The notes under the pieces are model-generated. The model ran no database searches. It was given only the letters and a program-made list of their open reading frames with translations, and was not told the DNA's origin. Both the position numbers and the translations under genes were made by a program. Positions 1 to 5,476 of a stretch of 5,476 nucleotides of DNA are shown here, one piece after another (the first letter of the stretch is position 1; each line of letters begins with the position of its first letter). This DNA is from JAGVPT01 sp049578505 (GTDB lineage Bacteria; Bacteroidota; Ignavibacteria; UBA10030; UBA8401): assembly GCA_049578505.1 (NCBI GenBank), contig JBAUMC010000048.1, positions 1 to 5,476 on the forward strand. The letters are read 5' to 3'.

Positions 1-2
1 CC

Positions 3-1946
3 CGCGTCGATATCACATATGGCGAACATGTTGTCTTTCGTGTTCATGATCGGTGGAGGCTGAACGGGGCAGTGGTGTCGATGCGCAGGAAAGTGGAAGT
101 GGCGGGGAACGCTCAAGGCGGATTCAATTCGTCTCTCACGTTCATGGTCGATTCTTCCGTTCGCTGGTCCGACGTGAATTGCCTGGCTCCCGGTGCATTG
201 TATGGCGATCCTACCTACGATGGCGACCGTTCACCAGGCGGCACACTGAACTATACGGCCCGCCAATTCCTCATGCGTGAAGACATTCTTCCGGCTCCGC
301 TGTTCGCCCTCTCCTTCAGCAATGGCTCCTCGGTGGCAATGTTGGATCCTTCACCGCGAGGCGAATCAACTGTCGAAGAGACGAAACTATCGAGCGATGT
401 GATGACAGATGAAAGATTCCAATTCGGCGCGCTCGGTGCGTGGCAAGTGAACGAGAACCCAATCGAGTTCGGATTCCAATTTCCCGGTACGGCGAGCTTC
501 TACGCGTATGGCCCATATGCCCCTTCGGCACCACGATTGATCCGGCGGTTTCATCCGATCGCTCAGGGAATTGCTCACAGTTATGAAGTGAGTCTTCGAT
601 TCGGACATGACGAGTCGTTTCGAGATGTGACGCGAAATTCGTGGCGATGGGCATGGACTACGTTGAAGCCCGCGGTCACTCCCATCGACATCGAACTGGT
701 GCGCCGGGTTCTGACGGATCACCTGGCTGCTCAGGCCGCTACGATTGACGGGCGCACGGCCATTCCGTTTGCTGTCGCCACATTTGATACGAGCCAACCT
801 CAGTGGAATTGGACGATGACGGCGATGGGCTTCGTGAGCAAGAACATCGAGTGCGCGGACCAGTTATTGCGTGAAGGCGACCGGGACACTACCGAGCGGG
901 CAAGGAAGATGCGCCAAACAGGCCTGTCGATCATTTCATCCATGATCTACGCTCTTCACGATATTCCGCTTCAGGGAACCGGCTACGATCTCGCAACCGG
1001 AAAAATGTGGACTGGCGACCACAAGGAATGGCTCGCTCCCTGGCTCCGGAATGCAACGGAAGATATGCGAGTGCTCATACAAGCATACAGGCGGGAACGC
1101 ACGCAAGGGCGCCTGCATCCGGAATGGTTCGAGTGGGTAAAGTCGTACGTTGACTGGTTGATACTGCAACAAAGGAATGATGGATCGTTCCCGCGAAGGT
1201 GGAAGCCCGGCAGTTCCGAAGCAGCGGAGACGACGGGAACCGCAAGCTACTGTCCAGTGCCGCTGCTCGTCATGATGACCGAAGAGACCGGCGATATCAG
1301 GTACAGGCAATCGGCCGTTCGTGCTGCGGAATACGTCTGGGCAAACTTTGGAATACGAGGACTTTATGTCGGAGGTGCAAGCGACAATCCGAATATCACA
1401 GACAAGGAAGCGGGGATGCTGAGCATGGAGGCGTTCATGAGCCTCTATGAGTCGACGAACGAATCCAAATGGCTGGAACGGACAAAAGCCGCGGCAGACT
1501 ATGCCGAAAGCTGGATCTGGATATGGAACCTGCCGATGCCGATCGATGCAGATGATGCACATCTTCATTGGAAGAAAGGCGTGCCCACCGTCGGAGTTCA
1601 AGGAATAACCGCGCGTGTTGCCGGCGGTGTCGATGAATATCTGGATTGGGCTGCGCCGTCGTACGCAAAATTATACAAGTACACCAACGATGAACATTAC
1701 CTCGATGTGGCGCGTGTTCTGCTGCACGATACTAAGTCGATGGTTGCACTTCCCGGCCGCCAATACGATATGAAAGGCATCGGATGGCAGCAGGAGGGAT
1801 GGCGTATGGGTCCGGGCGGTCCCGGTCGCGGTGTCGGCGGTCATCGTTTCTGGCTGCCGTGGATTTCGGCCAATCACCTTCACAGCATCACGGGGTTTGA
1901 CGACCTCGATCCGGCTTTGTACCAGCGAATGGTCCAAGGGAATTGA
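3..1946 (+). CDS. Alpha/alpha-toroid (six-hairpin glycosidase-like) protein, 5' end missing
   Basis: The reading frame is open from the first bases to TGA at 1944-1946, giving 647 visible residues; the true start lies outside the window. GTG at 72 and ATG at 81 could serve as starts, and a GGAGG sits at 55-59, but the residues encoded before them (YGEHVVFRVHDRWRLNG) continue the same beta-rich pattern, so I treat the gene as truncated by the window. The first third (to about base 750) looks like a beta-sandwich. The rest is helical with aromatic-rich turns typical of (alpha/alpha)6 barrels: GDHKEWLAPW (about 1014-1043), QQRNDGSFPRRW (1167-1202) and a glycine-rich GPGGPGRGVGGHRFW stretch near 1809-1853. 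The QxxDGSF turn recurs in six-hairpin glycosidases, lyases and epimerases. No catalytic residue can be assigned and no specific family was recognised. Its association with carbohydrate breakdown rests on this fold impression and on the neighbours. It converges on the GH43 gene. Confidence 0.8.
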   Translation, partial: RVDITYGEHVVFRVHDRWRLNGAVVSMRRKVEVAGNAQGGFNSSLTFMVDSSVRWSDVNCLAPGALYGDPTYDGDRSPGGTLNYTARQFLMREDILPAPLFALSFSNGSSVAMLDPSPRGESTVEETKLSSDVMTDERFQFGALGAWQVNENPIEFGFQFPGTASFYAYGPYAPSAPRLIRRFHPIAQGIAHSYEVSLRFGHDESFRDVTRNSWRWAWTTLKPAVTPIDIELVRRVLTDHLAAQAATIDGRTAIPFAVATFDTSQPQWNWTMTAMGFVSKNIECADQLLREGDRDTTERARKMRQTGLSIISSMIYALHDIPLQGTGYDLATGKMWTGDHKEWLAPWLRNATEDMRVLIQAYRRERTQGRLHPEWFEWVKSYVDWLILQQRNDGSFPRRWKPGSSEAAETTGTASYCPVPLLVMMTEETGDIRYRQSAVRAAEYVWANFGIRGLYVGGASDNPNITDKEAGMLSMEAFMSLYESTNESKWLERTKAAADYAESWIWIWNLPMPIDADDAHLHWKKGVPTVGVQGITARVAGGVDEYLDWAAPSYAKLYKYTNDEHYLDVARVLLHDTKSMVALPGRQYDMKGIGWQQEGWRMGPGGPGRGVGGHRFWLPWISANHLHSITGFDDLDPALYQRMVQGN

Positions 1947-2012
1947 AGACCGGCGTTACCGTCGGGACAAATTATCTATATCGGCATTTGAGATTAAGTT
2001 GGTCCCGCTTCT
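1947..2012. other. Convergent intergenic gap with weak dyads
   Basis: These 66 bases separate two convergent genes and should hold the terminators for both. Two weak dyads are visible: CGGCG-TTAC-CGTCG at 1951-1964 (one G.U pair as RNA), and CGGGAC at 1963-1968 pairing with GTCCCG at 2002-2007 across a 33-base loop. Neither is followed by a convincing T tract, so no intrinsic terminator is called. Confidence 0.3.
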
Positions 2013-3464
2013 TCAAGGCGTTCTGAAATTCCAGCGCGCCTTGTCGCTCTTCGGGTCGAACTCGCTCAGCGTAGGCGTACTGCCGCCCACCGCGATCAAA
2101 GCCAGTGGTTCATTGGAATTAGGCACAGCTTTGGGCATGATGCGGTAAGTGCCGTCCGTCAATTCGTCGATCCGCCACAATTGTTCCGGACTGCCGGTAA
2201 AAGCGGAATCCGCTACAAGCTCGGCATCCGGCGTGGCAGCGAGTGCGCGCTCGGTTCCGGCGATAGTGATTTTGAAATATGGCGAACCGGGATAGCCGCC
2301 GACATCGGATACAGGAGTGATCGTCCACTTCTGATGCGGGCGGAACAGATAGTCGCCGAGGCGAACGCCGACGTTTCCGGCCGGCCAGTTCTTTGAATCC
2401 TCGGCGAGACTCTGAGGTGCAACCGGTTTCACAGCTTCAGTATCAGCTTGTCTAAAGAAACGCATGCCGCCGGGCATTCGCACGAAATCCACGGCCAGTT
2501 CCAGCGCATATCCGCTCCGCTCGGACTGAATTTCATAAGTGCCTTCTTTGAAGTTGTCGCCGGCAACAGGCCATCCATCCTTCCAGAGCAGAGGCCGAAT
2601 ACCCAGAACGCTGCGGCCGCCTTGATCGAGGTCCGCCTCGTAATGACAGGAAAATTTCTGAACGCCGTCGCCAAGGTCGAGCAAGCCGAAGTGGCCCGTT
2701 CCGACAAAGTGACCGCTGGCCCCCACAAAGAACTTGCCTCCGCCTTTGAGCATGTCCCGATCCATATTGTCAAGGTACGGGCCGGTCACTTTCCTGGAGC
2801 GGCCGACGACAATATTGTATGTGGAGTTGGCGCCGTCGCAGCACGTGCCGTGCGTGCCAAGCAAATAATACCAGCCATCACGATACATCATGGCGGTAGC
2901 TTCGCAGTCGATGGCAACGTTAAGGGGCTTGTTGTTTGGCATTCGCATCCCCGTTTTGGGATCGAGCTCGACGAGCCGGATGAAGCCGAAGTAAGTTCCG
3001 TACGTGAGCCAGAGCCGGCCGTCGTTGGGATCGAGGAGAAACGCGGGATCGATTGCATCGCAATCCTCAACGCCGTCGGACGAGGCGACGACAGTGTCGT
3101 CTTTAAATCCGAAGTCGGGGGATTGAGGGTCGAGCGTCTTGCTCCACATGACGTGGACGTTGCTGGCGTGTCCGCCTGCCAATCCCCCGCCCCCCTTTGC
3201 ATAGGACATATAATAGCGGTCTCCGATGTGGATGACGTCGGGGGCTACTCCGCCGCCGGGACGTACGGCTCCGCTATGCCAGGTCCAGCCGTCGTCGGAG
3301 ATCAATCCTCCTCCGCCGGATCCGTAAGTGTAAAACTTGCCGTCGCACTGCGTGATGGTCGAGGGATCGTGGATGTACGGTTTGCCCGCCTGAGCCAATG
3401 CGCGACTAGACAACGCGAGAAAGAAAAAAGCAGAAAGTGCTGCCGCAAGAATTCGGAATTTCAT
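2013..3464 (-). CDS. Secreted GH43-family arabinanase-like glycosidase with C-terminal beta-trefoil-like domain
   Basis: Encodes 483 residues. Residues 1-25 form a signal peptide (MKFR, hydrophobic core, ALAQA), so the enzyme acts in the periplasm or outside. Residues 27-305 match a five-bladed GH43 propeller: IHDPS (Asp33, predicted general base), APDV at 74-77, DAIDP (Asp139, predicted pKa modulator), CEAT (Glu188, predicted general acid), CCDGANSTYNIVVGRS at 208-223, a block characteristic of arabinan endo-1,5-alpha-L-arabinosidases, and GTGHFG with His258 at the usual metal-binding histidine. Residues 305-483 look like a ricin-type beta-trefoil, with QKW at 378-380, QLW at 428-430 and RWNF at 477-480, and may bind carbohydrate. 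Oddities: the usual WAPDV reads VAPDV, EAP reads EAT, and residues 48-53 and 91-98 are glycine-rich. The substrate is therefore uncertain: arabinan is the best guess, other arabinose or xylose glycans are possible. The start is supported by GGAGG 4 bases upstream. It follows the 3512-4252 gene by 47 bases. Confidence 0.88.
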   Translation of the reverse strand: MKFRILAAALSAFFFLALSSRALAQAGKPYIHDPSTITQCDGKFYTYGSGGGGLISDDGWTWHSGAVRPGGGVAPDVIHIGDRYYMSYAKGGGGLAGGHASNVHVMWSKTLDPQSPDFGFKDDTVVASSDGVEDCDAIDPAFLLDPNDGRLWLTYGTYFGFIRLVELDPKTGMRMPNNKPLNVAIDCEATAMMYRDGWYYLLGTHGTCCDGANSTYNIVVGRSRKVTGPYLDNMDRDMLKGGGKFFVGASGHFVGTGHFGLLDLGDGVQKFSCHYEADLDQGGRSVLGIRPLLWKDGWPVAGDNFKEGTYEIQSERSGYALELAVDFVRMPGGMRFFRQADTEAVKPVAPQSLAEDSKNWPAGNVGVRLGDYLFRPHQKWTITPVSDVGGYPGSPYFKITIAGTERALAATPDAELVADSAFTGSPEQLWRIDELTDGTYRIMPKAVPNSNEPLALIAVGGSTPTLSEFDPKSDKARWNFRTP

Positions 3465-3468
3465 AGAG

Positions 3469-3473
3469 CCTCC
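3469..3473 (-). promoter_or_regulatory. Ribosome binding site of the GH43 gene
   Basis: On the minus strand GGAGG ends 4 bases before the ATG at 3464-3462. The match is strong but the spacing is short. It fixes the start at the methionine that opens the signal peptide. Confidence 0.75.
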
Positions 3474-3511
3474 AGAAACAAAGCGATTGAAACGAAATTT
3501 TGCTTAACTAA

Positions 3512-4252
3512 TTAATTCCCGCCGATGTCAAAGCTCAGCGTGAGATCTTTGACCGGTTCACCGTTCTCATCGATAAAGCGGATACAGAAGTCACTCAACC
3601 CGGGGCCGTTGATAACGGCGCCGCGAATGACGTTTCGCCCCTTCTTGAGCGTGAGGCGTTTGGAGACGCAGTCATCCATCACCATGCGCCGGTCGCCGGA
3701 GAGGATGACAGCTTCCTCGCCGTTGAGCCACCACATAGATGCCGAATTGGAACCGACAGCCATGCGAACGCTCTTCATTTCCCGCGGGCTGTTGACGACA
3801 GTGACAGCCCAGAAGAGAACGCCGTACGTCTGCTTGTTCAGACCGTAGGCGAAGCGAAAGAGCTTGACGTTGAAATTGGCGGCGTCTAGAGCATGCCATG
3901 CGAGTTCCTGACCTGCAACCGTCACCTTGTCGCCGTCGTGCGGAACTGCGGTGAACTGGTTGGAAAAGTACTCGGTATTGAAGGCGTTTCGGATGTAGCT
4001 GTCGGTAAACACGGTGTTGCTGCGGTTCGGTTTGTTGATCGGCTCGAGAAGCAGCCAACGCTGAAGAAAGCCGTCGGCGTCAGGAGCTTTGGCTGCCGAT
4101 GCGGCTGGCGTGAAGTACGGCGCGAGGCTGCGGCTGGTATCGCCCGTTGCGGTGCCGAGAGCAGCGCTGCCAGACGTGGCAGAGATGACTTGAAACGCGA
4201 ACACAACCATGACGACGAACACCAGCATCAGAAAGTTGCGGAATATCTTCAT
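3512..4252 (-). CDS. Small secreted jellyroll-like protein, operon partner of GH43
   Basis: Encodes 246 residues from the ATG at 4252-4250. An in-frame ATG at 4357 would add 35 polar residues ahead of the signal peptide and lies upstream of the predicted promoter, so I reject it. Residues 1-30 are a signal peptide (MKIFRNF, then a long hydrophobic run). After a linker rich in Ala, Ser and Pro (31-58) comes DGFLQRWLLLEPI (60-72), an aromatic-rich beta region, and SMWWLNGEEAV (172-182) followed by KKGRNVIRGAVINGPG (203-218). This last pair, a W-x-NG turn and then a K-x-G-R/K-N strand, resembles galactose-binding-like jellyroll modules attached to glycan-degrading enzymes. No catalytic motif is visible. 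From memory, similar DGFLQRWLLLEPI sequences occur with acetylxylan esterases and glycosidases of Bacteroidota; I could not check this. The likely role is substrate binding or help to the downstream GH43 enzyme, and this is inferred. It is probably co-transcribed with GH43. Confidence 0.8.
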   Translation of the reverse strand: MKIFRNFLMLVFVVMVVFAFQVISATSGSAALGTATGDTSRSLAPYFTPAASAAKAPDADGFLQRWLLLEPINKPNRSNTVFTDSYIRNAFNTEYFSNQFTAVPHDGDKVTVAGQELAWHALDAANFNVKLFRFAYGLNKQTYGVLFWAVTVVNSPREMKSVRMAVGSNSASMWWLNGEEAVILSGDRRMVMDDCVSKRLTLKKGRNVIRGAVINGPGLSDFCIRFIDENGEPVKDLTLSFDIGGN

Positions 4253-4258
4253 AGTAGA

Positions 4259-4263
4259 CCTTT
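4259..4263 (-). promoter_or_regulatory. Ribosome binding site that decides the start of the small secreted protein
   Basis: On the minus strand AAAGG lies 6 bases before the ATG at 4252. No comparable site was seen before the longer alternative start at 4357. It supports the shorter product, which opens directly with a signal peptide. Confidence 0.65.
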
Positions 4264-4280
4264 CGCAGAATTTTCGATTC

Positions 4281-4301
4281 TTGTTCACGACACGAGAACA
4301 A
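4281..4301 (-). repeat. Inverted repeat in the leader of the GH43 operon
   Basis: TTGTTC (4281-4286) and GAACAA (4296-4301) form a perfect 6-base dyad around a 9-base centre. It lies just downstream of the predicted transcription start and before the ribosome binding site. It could be a repressor operator or a small hairpin in the 5' leader. The sequence alone does not tell which, and 6 bases may be chance. Confidence 0.35.
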
Positions 4302-4319
4302 ATCTCACTTTGAATTGTC

Positions 4320-4348
4320 ATTGTACACACATCGTGCCACTTTATCAA
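4320..4348 (-). promoter_or_regulatory. Sigma70-type promoter of the GH43 operon
   Basis: On the minus strand TTGATA (4348-4343) is followed by a 17-base spacer and TACAAT (4325-4320). Each box differs from consensus at one position and the spacing is optimal. Transcription would start near 4313, giving a leader of about 60 bases. If the organism is a true Bacteroidota member its main promoter has a different consensus, and this match would carry less weight. Confidence 0.6.
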
Positions 4349-4351
4349 GTG
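4338..4351. promoter_or_regulatory. Operator-like dyad over the -35 box
   Basis: CACTT-TATC-AAGTG is a perfect 5-base inverted repeat that covers the -35 box of the promoter just described. A protein bound there would block RNA polymerase. It also abuts the 25-base motif at 4355-4379 and may instead be part of that repeat unit. Confidence 0.35.
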
Positions 4352-4354
4352 TTT

Positions 4355-4379
4355 CAAACGGCGGGCAGTGGTATACTTT
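4355..4379 (+). repeat. 25-base motif, copy 1
   Basis: This motif begins CAAACGGCG and ends ACTTT. It matches the copy at 4516-4540 at 21 of 25 positions in the same orientation. Surrounding dyads (CCACT at 4337-4341 with AGTGG at 4367-4371; ACTTT at 4339-4343 with AAAGT at 4381-4385) suggest a fold of about 45 bases. Confidence 0.6.
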
Positions 4380-4388
4380 GAAAGTCAA

Positions 4389-4477
4389 TGTCATTCCGGC
4401 GAAAGCCGGTCCAAGGACTCGACTCGTCGAGAATCCATGCCATTAAACCTGGATGTCCCCCTTAGGGGGACATGACA
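4389..4477 (+). repeat. Palindromic TGTCAT...ATGACA dispersed element, copy 1
   Basis: This 89-base element is bounded by TGTCAT (4389-4394) and ATGACA (4472-4477). Inside are three hairpins: CCGGC-GAAA-GCCGG (4396-4409), CTCGA-CTCG-TCGAG (4418-4431) and a perfect 9-base stem, ATGTCCCCC with GGGGGACAT (4453-4473, loop TTA). The order GAATCCAT...TTAAAC...TGGAT is shared with the reverse complement of 4620-4726, so the two are diverged copies in opposite orientation. It resembles the widespread GTCATTCC(C/G)GCGAAAGC REP/MITE-like repeats. It has no coding potential. A T run at 4482-4487 follows the last hairpin, but no plus-strand gene precedes it. Confidence 0.7.
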
Positions 4478-4500
4478 AATCTTTTTTATTCAGAATACTC

Positions 4501-4540
4501 AAAGTGTAACACTACCAAACGGCGAGTAGTGGGCTACTTT
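4501..4540 (+). repeat. Hairpin carrying the 25-base motif, copy 2
   Basis: The 25-base motif recurs at 4516-4540. With its left flank it forms a 40-base interrupted hairpin: AAAGT (4501-4505) pairs with ACTTT (4536-4540), CACTAC (4510-4515) pairs with GTAGTG (4526-4531), and two 4-base stretches oppose each other as an internal loop. Motif copies 1 and 2 bracket the first TGTCAT element. Confidence 0.6.
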
Positions 4541-4619
4541 AACTCCAAAAGAAGCGAGAAAGTTTGTCTATGCTTGCGTTCCCAAACAGACAGAGTGCGC
4601 AAAAACCAATCCTCGGTTT

Positions 4620-4726
4620 TGTCATTCCCACGTGCCGAAGGGCTCCTTCGGAAAATCCAGTTTATATTCGCAGAGTATGGATTCCCGCTTTTCCCAAGGG
4701 GATGCCTTTGGCACGCGGGGATGACA
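4620..4726 (-). repeat. Palindromic TGTCAT...ATGACA dispersed element, copy 2 (inverted)
   Basis: This 107-base element is bounded by TGTCATTCCC and GGGGATGACA. The left arm from 4620 pairs with the right arm ending at 4726 for more than 20 positions, with a few mismatches, several of which would be G.U pairs in RNA. Its reverse complement shows GAATCCAT...ATAAAC..TGGAT in the same order as 4389-4477. The centre (about 4655-4680) is AT-rich and unpaired. No transposase is present, so if mobile it would need to be mobilised in trans. Confidence 0.7.
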
Positions 4727-4941
4727 CCTCAGTGGACTTGTCACACAGTCTGAGAGTTTAGGAACGAGATGACGGGATGAAAATTTATAGAATAAGAGTT
4801 TCATCTCAAGTTGTTTACTGAAAAAATGATTTGTACTATTAACTGAATCTGTATATCAAACGTGCTGTTTTTTCGTACTATTGCTTTATTAATCCACAGC
4901 CGATTTGTTCTTCACTTCGATTTCTGGTCCCGGGAGCGAGA
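4727..4941. other. AT-rich intergenic stretch without a gene
   Basis: This is the remainder of the divergent intergenic region (4253-4980). It is clearly richer in A and T than the coding parts. The only structure seen is a dyad, GATGAAA (4776-4782) with TTTCATC (4799-4805), extendable by two pairs if one G.U pair is allowed. Short open frames across 4472-4804 overlap the repeats and have no credible start signals, so no gene is called. Confidence 0.6.
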
Positions 4942-4947
4942 TATAAT
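4942..4947 (+). promoter_or_regulatory. TATAAT -10-like box before the esterase gene
   Basis: A perfect TATAAT lies 33 bases before the ATG. No good -35 box is at optimal spacing: TTTCTG (4921-4926) is 15 bases away and TTCGAT (4916-4921) is 20 bases away. The palindrome TCCCGGGA (4928-4935) lies in the spacer, where an activator or repressor could bind. A weak -35 box would fit an activated promoter, but this is inference. Confidence 0.4.
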
Positions 4948-4969
4948 CCGGAGTCAATAAAACATTTTT

Positions 4970-4974
4970 AGGAG
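4970..4974 (+). promoter_or_regulatory. Ribosome binding site of the esterase gene
   Basis: AGGAG is followed by a 6-base spacer (TGTGAT) and the ATG at 4981, a standard arrangement that fixes the start. Confidence 0.75.
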
Positions 4975-4980
4975 TGTGAT

Positions 4981-5476
4981 ATGAATTATAAATCCTTAGT
5001 TTTTATATTGATCGGGTTATTTTTAACAATCGCGAAAGTTTTTTCACAAGATCAGAATTTTTACATTTTCCTCTGCTTTGGACAATCAAACATGGAGGGC
5101 TTTCCGGGAATTGAAGCGCAGGATACGACGATCGCGGATGATCGTTTCCAGGTTCTGGCGACAGTTGATTTTCCAAAATTAAACCGAGAAAAGGGGCATT
5201 GGTATCCTGCCGTCCCTCCGTTGTGCCGTCCGTTTACCGGTCTTTGCCCCGCCGATTATTTCGGCAGAACAATGGTCGCCAATCTCCCCAAGAACATCAG
5301 AGTGGGAGTTGTGGTCGTTGCGGTGGCAGGGTGCAAAATTGAACTGTTCGATAGGGCCAATTATCAGGCGTACGATTCAACAGCTCCAGCGTGGATGAAA
5401 AACATCATCAAGCAGTACGACGGGAATCCATATCAGTATCTTGTGGGCATGGCAAGGTTGGCGCAGAAAGAGGGGG
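4981..5476 (+). CDS. Secreted sialate O-acetylesterase/CE6-type SGNH esterase, 3' end missing
   Basis: The frame is open from ATG 4981 to the window end, giving 165 full residues; the stop lies beyond. Residues 1-22 are a signal peptide with a hydrophobic core, probably cut after VFS before QDQNF. The mature protein opens with YIFLCFGQSNMEG (28-40), the block I motif of the SASA/DUF303 family, with Ser36 as the predicted nucleophile. Next come LCPADYFGRTM (88-98), equivalent to the GLGPA-x-x-FGR segment, and VGVVVVAVAGCKIELF (108-123), matching the block that carries the oxyanion-hole glycine. The Asp/His block should be near the missing C-terminus and cannot be checked. Family members remove O-acetyl groups from sialic acid or from xylan and other plant glycans. 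Beside a GH43 gene, a plant or microbial polysaccharide is likelier than sialic acid. It is divergent from the GH43 operon. Codons for the first 20 or so residues are much more AT-rich than those of the other genes. Confidence 0.85.
   Translation, partial: MNYKSLVFILIGLFLTIAKVFSQDQNFYIFLCFGQSNMEGFPGIEAQDTTIADDRFQVLATVDFPKLNREKGHWYPAVPPLCRPFTGLCPADYFGRTMVANLPKNIRVGVVVVAVAGCKIELFDRANYQAYDSTAPAWMKNIIKQYDGNPYQYLVGMARLAQKEG

Noticed and set aside
1199..1668. Secondary open frames within the toroid-like gene on both strands
   Set aside because: They overlap a long, protein-like frame and show arginine- and serine-rich translations typical of shadow frames.
2448..3515. 355-codon open frame on the plus strand opposite the GH43 gene
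   Set aside because: It is a shadow of the GH43 gene. It lacks a ribosome binding site and a recognisable domain, whereas the minus strand carries a signal peptide and all GH43 motifs.
4322..4338. TGGCAC on the minus strand as a possible sigma54 -24 element
   Set aside because: The matching -12 position reads GTGTA and lacks the required GC, and the sigma70-type boxes fit better.
4253..4357. Upstream ATG at 4357 that would lengthen the small secreted protein by 35 residues
   Set aside because: The extra residues are polar and precede the signal peptide, the ATG lies upstream of the predicted promoter, and a good ribosome binding site points to 4252.
4453..4487. 9-base GC-rich hairpin followed by a T run, like an intrinsic terminator
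   Set aside because: No plus-strand gene lies upstream, the T run starts eight bases after the stem, and the hairpin is an internal part of the TGTCAT element.
4389..4726. Paired palindromes as a CRISPR array or insertion sequence
   Set aside because: There are only two diverged copies in opposite orientation, with no regular spacers, no cas genes, no transposase and no clear target-site duplication.
4472..4804. Short open frames of 60-93 codons in the intergenic region
   Set aside because: They run across the palindromic repeat, have no ribosome binding site and no protein-like composition.

Overview
This is a polysaccharide-degradation locus from a Gram-negative-looking bacterium. It holds four protein genes, and two of them run off the window ends. 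Three of the four are secreted or envelope-type products with a visible signal peptide: a GH43 arabinanase-like enzyme, a small jellyroll-like companion protein, and the start of a sialate O-acetylesterase/CE6-type SGNH esterase. The fourth, cut at its 5' end, looks like an alpha/alpha-toroid (six-hairpin) carbohydrate-active protein. The gene set and the dispersed GTCATTCC-type repeats would fit the Bacteroidota/Ignavibacteriota (FCB) side of the tree, or an Acidobacteria-like soil organism. This assignment is an impression and the sequence does not settle it. No SusC/SusD genes, transporter, regulator, tRNA, rRNA, CRISPR or transposase gene is visible.

Layout. Bases 3-1946 (+): 3' part of the toroid-like protein. 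Bases 1947-2012: short convergent gap. Bases 2013-3464 (-): GH43 enzyme with a C-terminal beta-trefoil-like domain. Bases 3512-4252 (-): small secreted protein, 47 bases upstream of the GH43 gene on the same strand, so the two probably form an operon. A well-formed sigma70-type promoter (TTGATA, 17 bases, TACAAT, read on the minus strand) lies about 70 bases before it. Bases 4253-4980: long divergent intergenic region with no credible gene. It holds two diverged, oppositely oriented copies of a palindromic TGTCAT...ATGACA element and two copies of a separate 25-base motif that flank the first element. Base 4981 to the window end (+): the esterase gene, with its own ribosome binding site and a TATAAT box.

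Working together (inference): the GH43 enzyme would cleave arabinan or another arabinose/xylose-type glycan, its companion may bind or position substrate, and the divergent esterase would remove acetyl groups that block glycosidases. The toroid-like protein may act on released oligosaccharides. I see no clearly new defence or mobile system. The most unusual items are the GH43 variant with altered active-site surroundings, its uncharacterised small operon partner, and the nested repeat architecture in front of that operon.
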